Virus record (IMG/VR): IMGVR_UViG_3300032238_000944
Span: 18,926 to 82,925 of that record
Length of the DNA: 64,000 nt
Strand: one strand, 5' to 3'
From: a virus
Each line of letters begins with the position of its first letter. The stretch's first letter is position 1. The translations under genes and the position numbers were made by a program. Positions 1-7,239 of this stretch are shown one piece after another. The notes below the pieces were generated by a model. That model searched no databases. It was not told where the DNA came from and was given only the letters and a program-made list of their open reading frames with translations.

Positions 1-275
1 TTAAAGTTTATTCTCCACAAAATGTTAACATTATGTCAGGTGATTATAATTTGGCATCATTTAATAGTAATAGTGCAGCACAACTTTATAAAGGTGTAAT
101 AGTCACAGGATCAACTACTACAGATCAGTTAAGTGTTTCTGGTGTTTCTACTTGTACTGGAAGTGTAAGAGTTGGTGTTAGCACTGCTGCAGGTGTCATT
201 CTTACTTCACCTAATGGAACCAAGTATCAACTATTTGTTGAAAATGGTGGCACTTTGAAAACAGTTGCAGTATAA
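1..275 (+). CDS. C-terminal end of a tail-fibre-like virion protein (5' partial)
   Basis: The frame is open to the left edge of the window, so this is the tail of a longer gene and the ATG at 33 is probably internal. It is rich in Ser, Thr, Gly and Val, as beta-structured fibre proteins are. It ends in a TSPNGTKYQLFVENGGTLKTVAV-like terminus of a type I associate with cyanophage structural proteins. It lies directly upstream of other fibre genes and a late-promoter motif. Function beyond virion structure is inference. Confidence 0.6.
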   Translation, partial: KVYSPQNVNIMSGDYNLASFNSNSAAQLYKGVIVTGSTTTDQLSVSGVSTCTGSVRVGVSTAAGVILTSPNGTKYQLFVENGGTLKTVAV

Positions 276-281
276 CATACC

Positions 282-289
282 AATAAATA
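282..289 (+). promoter_or_regulatory. T4-type late promoter motif AATAAATA
   Basis: Matches the NATAAATA late -10 motif of T4-like phages, 20 nt before the ATG at 309. A purine-rich AGGAGA ribosome site follows at about 298. Confidence 0.6.
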
Positions 290-308
290 AAGATATCAGG
301 AGAAACCA

Positions 309-1664
309 ATGGCAGAAATAAGGAACAGAGAATTATCACAATTTAGTTCTTTTTTACACATTGAAGATGCTACACAAAGTATTGGTATCGCAACTGATGT
401 AACTCCTTTTGTTGGTATAGGAACCACAAGCCCAACATCAAAACTTACAGTCAATGGTGATGTTCTTGTATCTAGCGCATTAACTGCAACATCATCTAAT
501 TTTAATAATTTAACTGTCAACAGTTCTGGTAATATTGCAAATATTTCTGGATCTAATCTTTATTATGCTGGAATTGGTACAATCAATACTTTAAATTCTG
601 TTTCTGGAATTATTACCAATTTTACCAGCGGTATTGGTTCAATTACTCGACTCAATGCATATACTGGAATTGTAACCAATCTTTCTGGTACTGGAGTTAC
701 TTATACTTCTGGCAATTTAACAACACTAAATGCTACCACAGGAAATATTGTTACTGGAATTATCACAAATTTGACTGGTACTATCAATGCAAACATTGCG
801 ACATTAAATGCTACGACAGGAAATATTGTTACTGGTGTTGTTACAACTTTAACATCTACTAATGCATCTATAACAAATCTTACCATGGCTAGTATGAATT
901 ATACTGGTAGTGATATGAATATACCAACATTAAATGTCACTACAGGAAATATTGTTACTGGTGTTGTTACCACTCTTACTGGCAGTAGTATTAGTTACAG
1001 TGGTATTTCTACATTTAGTGGAGTTAAAATTTCTTCAGGTATTGTTACGGCTACAAACTCAGGAATTGTAACTTATTATGGAGATGGTAGTAAGTTACTT
1101 AATGTCACTGCATCTGTATATTTACAAAGCGATTCAAGTACTCCACTTTTAAATCCAACTGGAATTCTTTCCACATTCAATTTCGTAAATACAAATGGTG
1201 GCACAACGTACTCTGGGGGAATTGCATCAATTGATGTCGCTAGAGCCGCATCAGGTCCATCAAATGCAGTTCAATTTAAAAATGCTTCTGGTATTTTCTC
1301 CGGATCTTCAAACTTTACTTGGAATGGATCAATCGTATCGATTGCTGGAACTTGTGAGGCAACGAACTTTAATACAACATCAGATTTAAACTTTAAAGAA
1401 AATATCAAAACCGTTCAAGATGCATTGGCAATTGTATCAGATCTCCGTGGCGTAAGATTTGATTGGAAAACAACTCATCAACCAACAATTGGAGTGATTG
1501 CACAAGAAGTTGAAACCATTCTTCCAGAACTTGTAACAACTGCAGATCATAAAACGGTGAATTACAATGGTATTATTGGTGTTTTGATTGAGGCAATCAA
1601 AGAACTTAAAACTGAAGTTCAAACATTAAAAGACCAAATAAATAATCAGCAGGGAGGATTATAA
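309..1664 (+). CDS. Tail fibre / virion protein with C-terminal S74 intramolecular chaperone
   Basis: 451 residues. Residues 1-350 are low-complexity Thr/Gly/Asn/Ile beta-repeat sequence, including three near-identical repeats around LNATTGNIVTG (DNA from about 727, 802 and 928). From S358 the protein matches a peptidase S74 intramolecular chaperone: SDLNFKENI, then RGVRFDWK, GVIAQEVE, VNYNGIIGVLIEAIKEL and a terminal coiled coil. In this family the chaperone trimerises the fibre and is released by cleavage before the conserved Ser. AGGAGA precedes the ATG. It is very likely a receptor-facing fibre; the receptor is unknown. Confidence 0.8.
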   Translation: MAEIRNRELSQFSSFLHIEDATQSIGIATDVTPFVGIGTTSPTSKLTVNGDVLVSSALTATSSNFNNLTVNSSGNIANISGSNLYYAGIGTINTLNSVSGIITNFTSGIGSITRLNAYTGIVTNLSGTGVTYTSGNLTTLNATTGNIVTGIITNLTGTINANIATLNATTGNIVTGVVTTLTSTNASITNLTMASMNYTGSDMNIPTLNVTTGNIVTGVVTTLTGSSISYSGISTFSGVKISSGIVTATNSGIVTYYGDGSKLLNVTASVYLQSDSSTPLLNPTGILSTFNFVNTNGGTTYSGGIASIDVARAASGPSNAVQFKNASGIFSGSSNFTWNGSIVSIAGTCEATNFNTTSDLNFKENIKTVQDALAIVSDLRGVRFDWKTTHQPTIGVIAQEVETILPELVTTADHKTVNYNGIIGVLIEAIKELKTEVQTLKDQINNQQGGL

Positions 1665-1665
1665 A

Positions 1666-2049
1666 ATGGCATTCAAAATTTCTGGTACTACAATTGTTAA
1701 TGATAGTAGAGGGATTATTGGTTATGCCGAAACTCTGAATAATCTTGGAAATACTGGAGCAAATCCAAATATAGATCTTTCAAATGGAAATTTTGTGGTA
1801 GCAACATTAAATCAAAATGCTACTTTTACATTTTCAAATCCACCTGCAGGTGCTTGGTCTTTTACATTATTCCTTACTAATGATGCAACACCATCCAGAG
1901 TAATTGCTTGGCCTGCATCAGTTGTTTGGCCAAGTGGTACAACTCCAGCAAGAACTACAACTGCAAGTAAAACTGATGTTTATACATTTTTCACTGTAAA
2001 TGGTGGAACAACCTGGTACGCAAACATAGCGCAATACAATTATAGTTAA
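1666..2049 (+). CDS. Small fibre-tip-like virion protein
   Basis: 127 residues, starting 2 nt after the S74 fibre stop with GGAGG just upstream. Its last roughly 100 residues ([61 protein letters not shown]) are closely similar to the C-terminus of the collagen-like fibre ending at 62943. It therefore looks like a free-standing copy of a fibre head domain. The adhesive role is inferred from its position and the shared domain. Confidence 0.6.
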   Translation: MAFKISGTTIVNDSRGIIGYAETLNNLGNTGANPNIDLSNGNFVVATLNQNATFTFSNPPAGAWSFTLFLTNDATPSRVIAWPASVVWPSGTTPARTTTASKTDVYTFFTVNGGTTWYANIAQYNYS

Positions 2050-2057
2050 TTTTAATC

Positions 2058-2648
2058 ATGAACGCACGATACAATGATTTCATTGGTATGTATCAGAACG
2101 TCTTTCCAGACGGGTTCTGTTCACATGTAATTTCAGAATTTGAGAGATTACTATCTTCTGGTTCTTGTGCAAATCGACAAGATGTAGAAGGTACTCCAAA
2201 AACAAGCAAAGAAGATTATCATTATTTCTTGAATATGAAAAATCATGTGATGTCACCATTTAATAATGTTGATGTAATGGATATTTTTATGAATTCATTA
2301 CAGAATTGCTTTGATGAGTATATAAGTGAATTTGATATTCTGAAGGACATTCCTTTGAGATGTACAGCAGTTAAAATGCAAAAAACAGATCCTGGTGCTG
2401 GATATCATGTTTGGCATGGCGAACAAGGTGAAGGTCAAGCTAGTGCAAGATGCCTAGTTTATTCAGCATATCTCAATGATATTGATGATGCAGGAGAAAC
2501 TGAGTTCTTATATCAAAGATTAAGAATTGCTCCCAAAGAAAATACTATGATCTTATGGCCTGCTGCATTTACTCATACTCATCGAGGTAACGTAGTTCAT
2601 GGAAATAAATCTAAATATATAATAACAGGTTGGTTTTATATAGAGTGA
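2058..2648 (+). CDS. 2OG-Fe(II) oxygenase (prolyl-4-hydroxylase-like)
   Basis: 196 residues with the double-stranded beta-helix signature: an HxE iron motif at H120-G-E122, the strand SAYLNDIDDAGETEF, and a distal HTHRGN segment (H173/H175, R176) expected to give the third iron ligand and the 2-oxoglutarate contact. Family members hydroxylate protein side chains or small molecules using 2OG, O2 and Fe(II); the substrate cannot be read. It sits between two fibre/adhesin genes and ends 1 nt before the glycine-rich adhesin start, so modification of a virion protein is possible but unproven. Confidence 0.75.
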   Translation: MNARYNDFIGMYQNVFPDGFCSHVISEFERLLSSGSCANRQDVEGTPKTSKEDYHYFLNMKNHVMSPFNNVDVMDIFMNSLQNCFDEYISEFDILKDIPLRCTAVKMQKTDPGAGYHVWHGEQGEGQASARCLVYSAYLNDIDDAGETEFLYQRLRIAPKENTMILWPAAFTHTHRGNVVHGNKSKYIITGWFYIE

Positions 2649-2649
2649 T

Positions 2650-3552
2650 ATGAGTATTACTACCAGAAAAGTACTAAGTGGATCACAACAATATACAGGA
2701 AGTGTAACTTTCAATGCTCCGGGAACTTGGACTTCTCCAAATAGATTAGTTCAAGTTACAGTGCAGGGACGAGGCCAAGGTGGCAGCCCAGGAAATGCTG
2801 CAACAGCAGGAAATGCTGTCGCTCCTGGACAAGCAGGAACTGGCGGCGGCGCTGGCGGCGGCGGCGGCGGTGGCGGCGGTGGAGCCTCCAACCCCGGAAC
2901 TGCGGGAGGAAGTGTTGCTGGTGGTGGTAATGGTGGAGCAGCTGGTGGCGGTGGTGCTGCTGGCGTTCCTGGCCAGCCAGGTGGTGCTGGAAATCCAGGT
3001 AATGCTGGTGCCCCTGGTCCTATAAATCCAGCAATTCAGGGTAATCCCGGAAACACTGGACAAGCATCATCTGCATTTGGTTTAACATTTCCAGGTGGCC
3101 AACGTGGCAATGGCGGAACCGCAAATGCAGCACAACCAGGAGCTCCAGGACCTGCTGGCCAAGGAGGAGGTGGCGGAAATGGAGGCGGACCAGGATCTCA
3201 ACAAGGTACTGGAGGTGCTGGCGGAGTTCCTGGAGGCCAGCCTGGAAGTGGTACTGGTCCGGGTAGTACATTAAATTTTGTTGGAGGAACCGGTGGTGCT
3301 GGTGCTGCTACTGGTGGAAATGGTGGCCGAGCATCACCTGCCGCTAATTTTAGAGGTGGTGGCGGCGGTGGCGGCAGCGGCTCTGGTAGCGCAGGAGGAG
3401 CAGGAACCCCCGGCAATATTGCTACCAATCCAAACCCTGGCGTCTCAGCTCCGACAATCAATACACCAGGAGTTGTAGTTACTCCAGCAACTTCATATCC
3501 GATTACTGTAGGTCCAGGAGGTTCTGTTATTATCTCATGGAATACTCAATAA
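2650..3552 (+). CDS. Glycine-rich adhesin-like protein (polyglycine, gp38-like architecture)
   Basis: 300 residues. Residues 1-40 form a beta-type start (VTFNAPGTWTSP, VQVTVQGRGQGG) typical of glycine-rich phage tip proteins. Residues 40-260 are extremely Gly/Ala/Pro/Asn rich with runs of up to about 10 Gly, and the C-terminus (YPITVGPGGSVIISWNTQ) closes the fold. T-even gp38 adhesins use packed polyglycine helices to present host-range loops. The resemblance here is compositional, not a demonstrated homology. The DNA is locally GC-rich compared with its AT-rich neighbours. Confidence 0.6.
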   Translation: MSITTRKVLSGSQQYTGSVTFNAPGTWTSPNRLVQVTVQGRGQGGSPGNAATAGNAVAPGQAGTGGGAGGGGGGGGGGASNPGTAGGSVAGGGNGGAAGGGGAAGVPGQPGGAGNPGNAGAPGPINPAIQGNPGNTGQASSAFGLTFPGGQRGNGGTANAAQPGAPGPAGQGGGGGNGGGPGSQQGTGGAGGVPGGQPGSGTGPGSTLNFVGGTGGAGAATGGNGGRASPAANFRGGGGGGGSGSGSAGGAGTPGNIATNPNPGVSAPTINTPGVVVTPATSYPITVGPGGSVIISWNTQ

Positions 3553-3555
3553 ATA
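3548..3555 (+). promoter_or_regulatory. T4-type late promoter motif AATAAATA overlapping a stop codon
   Basis: The motif contains the TAA stop of the glycine-rich gene and lies 24 nt before the next ATG (3579). Confidence 0.55.
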
Positions 3556-3578
3556 TAAAAAATATTTGAATTTTAATT

Positions 3579-3995
3579 ATGCCACAAAAGAAATTATCAA
3601 AAACTCGTCAAAAAATTCATGGTCTTTATGAAGAAGCTGAATATTATAATGTAAAATCAAATCAAACCAGAGCAAGATCTTTATCTGTAGGAACTTGTGG
3701 TGGTGGATTAATTGAAGTAAATATAAGAGGTGATATTGGAAATCTTTGGTATCAACTCCAACCAGCAGAAGCAGTAGAAATCATAGGTCAATTAGCAGCT
3801 GCTGCTGGTGTAGAAATTGCAATGAGGCCTAGACAAGATTTTGCTGCTTGGAGATCTTGGGACACTTCACTTCCTGCAAGTATTCAATGGATTGGTGCAG
3901 CACCTTGGCAATTATCTGAAGATCAAAGATTGGAATTAGAAGAAGCAAAAGCAAAAAATATTAAACCAATTGAAGGTACGAATGAATCTGAATAA
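3579..3995 (+). CDS. Hypothetical protein, 138 aa
   Basis: Not recognised. Basic N-terminus (MPQKKLSKTRQKIHGLYEEAEYYN), then a compact predicted alpha/beta body with VNIRGDIGNLWYQL and an alanine-rich helix, ending acidic. It follows a late promoter motif inside the fibre cluster, so a fibre-associated or assembly role is possible. The next gene starts 14 nt before its stop. Confidence 0.5.
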   Translation: MPQKKLSKTRQKIHGLYEEAEYYNVKSNQTRARSLSVGTCGGGLIEVNIRGDIGNLWYQLQPAEAVEIIGQLAAAAGVEIAMRPRQDFAAWRSWDTSLPASIQWIGAAPWQLSEDQRLELEEAKAKNIKPIEGTNESE

Positions 3996-4521
3996 TTTTT
4001 ATGTTTTAGTTGATAATGAAAGAAATCAAATTATTGACAAAATTCAAAAATTGCCTCAAAATTGGAAAAATATTGCAGGACTTCCTGGACTTACTGATGA
4101 AGAACTTTGTGATTTAAAATGGGCTGGGCATCATAATCTTGCATGGATCAATATTCATTCAGAAAAAATTAAAGAATATACATCATCATTACAAAATCTA
4201 GAGCTTAATAAAAATACATTTAAGTTATTAGTTTCAGATCTAAGAAAAGAGAAACAATCAGAACCAATTGATTACTACGGAGCAAAAATAAAATGTGATT
4301 TTAGAACTCGTTGTTCGTTATACGTTCTAAAAGAAAAAGAAAAAGTAAATTTTAAATGTATCAATGGATATTATACGTTTACTTCATTGCAAATTTCAGA
4401 AATTTATGATAAAATAGAAGCACAAATTCAAACTTTATTTGATCAAGAACTTGAAATTTACAATCAAATAGATAAATGTCAATCAATATCTGACTTTTTT
4501 AATGTAAAATATGACTTCTGA
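3982..4521 (+). CDS. Hypothetical protein, 179 aa
   Basis: The first ATG in frame is at 3982; a TTG at 3970 would add four residues. Starts MNLNNFYVLVDNERNQIIDKIQ, a 'present-tense' N-terminus resembling the small protein at 5744 (MDYKLYAIVDQDNLVI). Contains LPGLTDEELCDLKWAG, then a helical charged region. Resembles small fibre-associated or fibre-assembly proteins in position only. The next ORF overlaps it by 11 nt. Confidence 0.5.
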   Translation: MNLNNFYVLVDNERNQIIDKIQKLPQNWKNIAGLPGLTDEELCDLKWAGHHNLAWINIHSEKIKEYTSSLQNLELNKNTFKLLVSDLRKEKQSEPIDYYGAKIKCDFRTRCSLYVLKEKEKVNFKCINGYYTFTSLQISEIYDKIEAQIQTLFDQELEIYNQIDKCQSISDFFNVKYDF

Positions 4522-5158
4522 GTTTTTTTCAAATAAAAATTCTTTTGATATTATTCAAGATCCAATTAAAAATAGTTGGGGGCCATATTGGCATCTTAAT
4601 ACAAAAGAATATGAACCATATTGCTGGAATAATCAAGTATTCACTTGTGAAGAAATAGAAAGAATTAAAGTGATTGGATGTAGATTAGGAGTAGATAGGG
4701 CAACAACTGGCAATGGAAAGGATTGTCTAGATCACAGAAGATCTTTTACTTCTTGGATAAATCCAAATGAACATACAAGTTGGATTTATGAAAAATTAAC
4801 TCAATTGATAGATCAAAATAATCAACAATATTTCAATTTTGATTTAACTATGATTGAAACTTTACAATTTACTTATTATTCTTCACAAGAAGATGGTTGT
4901 TACAAAAGTCATATTGATCCCTTAAATTGGAGATTACCTCACAACAGAAAATTAAGTGTTGTAGTTCAACTTTCGGATCCGTCAGAGTATGAAGGAGGAG
5001 ATTTAAAGTTGCATAATTCTTATAATCCAGTGATAATTAATAAAGAAAAAGGTCTTATCATTACTTTTCCATCGTATACATTGCACGAAGTTACTCCAGT
5101 AACTAAAGGAGAAAGATATTCTTTAGTTGCTTGGGTTCATGGGCCTGCCTTTAGATAA
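4511..5158 (+). CDS. 2OG-Fe(II) oxygenase, PKHD type
   Basis: 215 residues. The C-terminal half carries the PKHD-hydroxylase pattern: YKSHIDP (H134, D136), LSVVVQLSDPSEYEGGDLKL, then FPSYTLHEVTPVTKGERYSLVAWVHGP with H192 as third ligand and R202 as 2OG-binding Arg. An N-terminal helical region precedes it. Closely similar in design to the enzyme at 13929. The substrate is unknown. It overlaps the preceding gene by 11 nt and is separated by 5 nt from another oxygenase gene. Confidence 0.8.
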   Translation: MTSEFFSNKNSFDIIQDPIKNSWGPYWHLNTKEYEPYCWNNQVFTCEEIERIKVIGCRLGVDRATTGNGKDCLDHRRSFTSWINPNEHTSWIYEKLTQLIDQNNQQYFNFDLTMIETLQFTYYSSQEDGCYKSHIDPLNWRLPHNRKLSVVVQLSDPSEYEGGDLKLHNSYNPVIINKEKGLIITFPSYTLHEVTPVTKGERYSLVAWVHGPAFR

Positions 5159-5163
5159 TTATT

Positions 5164-5730
5164 ATGACATTTAAAGAAGATGGATATCAAATTATTCGTG
5201 GTTTTCTAGAACCAGACTTCGTTAAGTTTATTAATCAATATTTTTTTACAAGAATTACTGCAGGTCAAGCAGTAATTGGTGACGTTCAAGCACCAAATTC
5301 TTATATTTTTTATGGTGATCCTTTGATGGATACAATTCTTGGGGAAGCAGCAACAAAACTGAGTGAAGTTGCTGGTTATTCGTTATTGCCAACCTATACA
5401 TATACAAGACTGTATGGTAAAAGTGATGAACTTGTGATTCATCGTGATAGACCTTCTTGTGAATTATCGGGAACATTAGCACTTGGATTTCCTGATGGAG
5501 AAGAAATAAATCCAATTTATTTTAGTAAAAATGAAGACAAATCTGATGCAATTGAGATTAGGTTAAACCCTGGTGATTTGTGTTTATATCATGGATGCGA
5601 TTTGTATCATTGGAGACCACCATTCACTCAACGTTGGTATCTTCAAGCATTTTTACATTATGTAAATGCAGAAGGTCCTCATAAAGACTTTTTATATGAT
5701 AAAAGAACTTATCTAGGAATGTCTAAATAA
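5164..5730 (+). CDS. 2OG-Fe(II) oxygenase
   Basis: 188 residues beginning FKEDGYQIIRGFLEPDFVKFIN, the usual helix before the oxygenase core. Iron-binding HRD at H93 and D95, then GTLALGFP, LNPGDLCLYHGCDLYHWR with H149 and R151 as distal ligand and 2OG contact. All key residues are present, so it should be active. Downstream of the PKHD-type gene, presumably cotranscribed. Confidence 0.75.
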   Translation: MTFKEDGYQIIRGFLEPDFVKFINQYFFTRITAGQAVIGDVQAPNSYIFYGDPLMDTILGEAATKLSEVAGYSLLPTYTYTRLYGKSDELVIHRDRPSCELSGTLALGFPDGEEINPIYFSKNEDKSDAIEIRLNPGDLCLYHGCDLYHWRPPFTQRWYLQAFLHYVNAEGPHKDFLYDKRTYLGMSK

Positions 5731-5743
5731 AAATAAAACCAAA

Positions 5744-6022
5744 ATGGATTACAAATTATATGCCATTGTAGATCAAGATAATTTAGTAATTAATTGCACA
5801 ACTTGGTTAATCAATGAAAACATTCAAGATCTGATTACAAATACATATTCTAGCAGATACAGTGCTATTGAATATTCTATGGATCAAAGTATTACCAAAA
5901 ATCCAGCTGGAATAGGACTTACTTATGACGAATCTTTAAACGCATTTATTCGTAAAAAACCTGGAGATAATTACACATTAAATACAGAAACATTTGAATG
6001 GGAACCTAATCAAACTAATTAA
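5744..6022 (+). CDS. Hypothetical protein, 92 aa
   Basis: Starts MDYKLYAIVDQDNLVINC and ends PAGIGLTYDESLNAFIRKKPGDNY then TFEWEPNQTN. Short proteins of this build occur beside cyanophage structural genes. The function is not known. It is the last gene before a strong terminator at 6046, so it closes the fibre transcription unit. Confidence 0.55.
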   Translation: MDYKLYAIVDQDNLVINCTTWLINENIQDLITNTYSSRYSAIEYSMDQSITKNPAGIGLTYDESLNAFIRKKPGDNYTLNTETFEWEPNQTN

Positions 6023-6023
6023 C

Positions 6024-6076
6024 CACTTTACAAACTGTCCACTCAACCTCCCAGGGTCTCTGGGAGGTTTTATAAT
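6024..6076 (+). promoter_or_regulatory. Accessory-region promoter module 1 (box + -10 TATAAT)
   Basis: Box CACTTTACAAACTGTCCAC at 6024-6042; -10 TATAAT at 6071-6076 followed by AGC; box-to--10 distance 47. A terminator hairpin occupies the spacer. First member of the 12-copy family and left edge of the accessory region. Confidence 0.65.
6046..6074 (+). terminator. Intrinsic terminator at the end of the fibre cluster
   Basis: Perfect 9-bp stem (ACCTCCCAG at 6046-6054, CTGGGAGGT at 6060-6068, 5-nt loop) followed by TTTTAT. It sits between the upstream box and the -10 of the promoter module at 6024-6076. Confidence 0.85.
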
Positions 6077-6098
6077 AGCTTCGTGAACTCAGTTTCCT

Positions 6099-6206
6099 AT
6101 GCCTCTGACTGCCACTGAAAAGTTAATTTTTATAGCATCATTCGTCAATTTTCTTCACTGGGGCGCAAAAGTCACGGAATCTGTACTGAATCATGCTATT
6201 TCTTGA
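6099..6206 (+). CDS. Possible small protein, 35 aa
   Basis: ATG 6099 to TGA 6206, sequence MPLTATEKLIFIASFVNFL then HWGAKVTESVLNHAIS. It is the first ORF after the -10 at 6071, about 16 nt from the expected start site, and overlaps the metallopeptidase start by 14 nt. It has a hydrophobic middle. It may be a real peptide or a leader; no clear ribosome site is visible. Confidence 0.35.
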   Translation: MPLTATEKLIFIASFVNFLHWGAKVTESVLNHAIS

Positions 6207-6612
6207 AATTACTGGTTATAACTGCTCTAAAAGGCGCTGTGAGAGCATTGTAGAGTGGTTCATAGGGAAATACCTTCCCAACCATAAATTGGACGTTGTA
6301 GTGAACCACAGAGGTCTTCTGAGGGAAGGTGTATATGGTTGGTGTACCGTACTAGATTGTGATCATCGTCCAAGGGCTTTTGAAATTGAAATGCATAATC
6401 GTCTGAATGTAGAAGATTATGCTAAGACTTTGTTTCATGAGCTTTGGCATGTGTATCAACATGTACATGGAGATCTTCGTGATAAGTATCAGAAACGTCT
6501 TTGGAAAGGTGTTGATTGTTCTGAGTTGGATTATGATGATCAACCATGGGAACAAGAAGCAAACTCAATGGAATCTCAACTGTACCTGATGTACTTGACA
6601 GAAACCTCATAA
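6193..6612 (+). CDS. Zinc metallopeptidase-like protein with HExxH
   Basis: 139 residues. Contains LFHELWHVYQH, with H82-E83-x-x-H86 as the zincin motif, and a downstream EQEANSMESQLY segment (E122 region) that fits the third zinc ligand of an IrrE/SprT-like peptidase. The length suits a single minimal catalytic domain. A small early phage protease could cleave a host regulator, but the target is unknown. It leads the accessory region behind promoter module 1. Confidence 0.65.
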   Translation: MLFLEITGYNCSKRRCESIVEWFIGKYLPNHKLDVVVNHRGLLREGVYGWCTVLDCDHRPRAFEIEMHNRLNVEDYAKTLFHELWHVYQHVHGDLRDKYQKRLWKGVDCSELDYDDQPWEQEANSMESQLYLMYLTETS

Positions 6613-6644
6613 GTAATTAGAATTGCTTTGTCCGGGTTGATGAG

Positions 6645-7157
6645 ATGGCTATAAGTACTTTAGAGAGACACAAATATAATGGCAATGAGATCATCAAGAC
6701 TCGTACATTAACATACGAGCCTTACAGATATTGTGAATATAACATGGCACTGGTGATGGGTTTAATAAGACGCAAACTCACACCAGATTTGCTATCTACA
6801 AGATATCGGGAAGAAAACAAAACAAATCCAACATATGGACATTGCTATCACTCTACACAGGCATTGTTCTATCTGATGGATACTGATAAGTTACAACCAA
6901 TGAGTGGTATTGATTACCGTGGTGAAACTCATTGGTGGTTACAAGATGGAGATAACATTTATGATCTTACTGCGGAGCAGTATCTTTCCGTAGGAAAGTT
7001 GCCACCATATTCTGTAGGTAAGAAAAGTAAATGGTATGGTTGGAAAGGTCGTCCACATCAGAGATCATTGGATCTCATTGTGAGAGTTCTTGGCAATCGG
7101 GTGACAGACACTGTGACAGTTGCCGAAGTGGATGGGGCCTTGACACCTTTCTTTTGA
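6645..7157 (+). CDS. Putative papain-like/transglutaminase-like protein
   Basis: 170 residues. Spacing suggests a catalytic triad: GHCYHSTQALFYLM (C67), GETHWWLQDG (H96), NIYDLTAEQY (D107), an order seen in papain-fold peptidases and transglutaminases. No family was confirmed. It follows the HExxH protein by 32 nt, so the region opens with two candidate proteolytic or amide-acting proteins. Promoter module 2 overlaps its last 40 nt. Confidence 0.5.
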   Translation: MAISTLERHKYNGNEIIKTRTLTYEPYRYCEYNMALVMGLIRRKLTPDLLSTRYREENKTNPTYGHCYHSTQALFYLMDTDKLQPMSGIDYRGETHWWLQDGDNIYDLTAEQYLSVGKLPPYSVGKKSKWYGWKGRPHQRSLDLIVRVLGNRVTDTVTVAEVDGALTPFF

Positions 7158-7169
7158 TCCGTGTATAAT
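7117..7169 (+). promoter_or_regulatory. Accessory-region promoter module 2 (box, TTGACA, TATAAT)
   Basis: Box CAGTTGCCGAAGTGGATGG at 7117; TTGACA at 7140-7145; 18-nt spacer; TATAAT at 7164-7169 followed by AGCCA. The only family member with a consensus -35. It drives the gene at 7240 with a leader of about 64 nt. Confidence 0.8.
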
Positions 7170-7239
7170 AGCCAGGTAAGCAACGGACGAGAACTTAGTT
7201 CTGCCTTGATTACACACTGTAGTTTACTTAGTTTAACTT

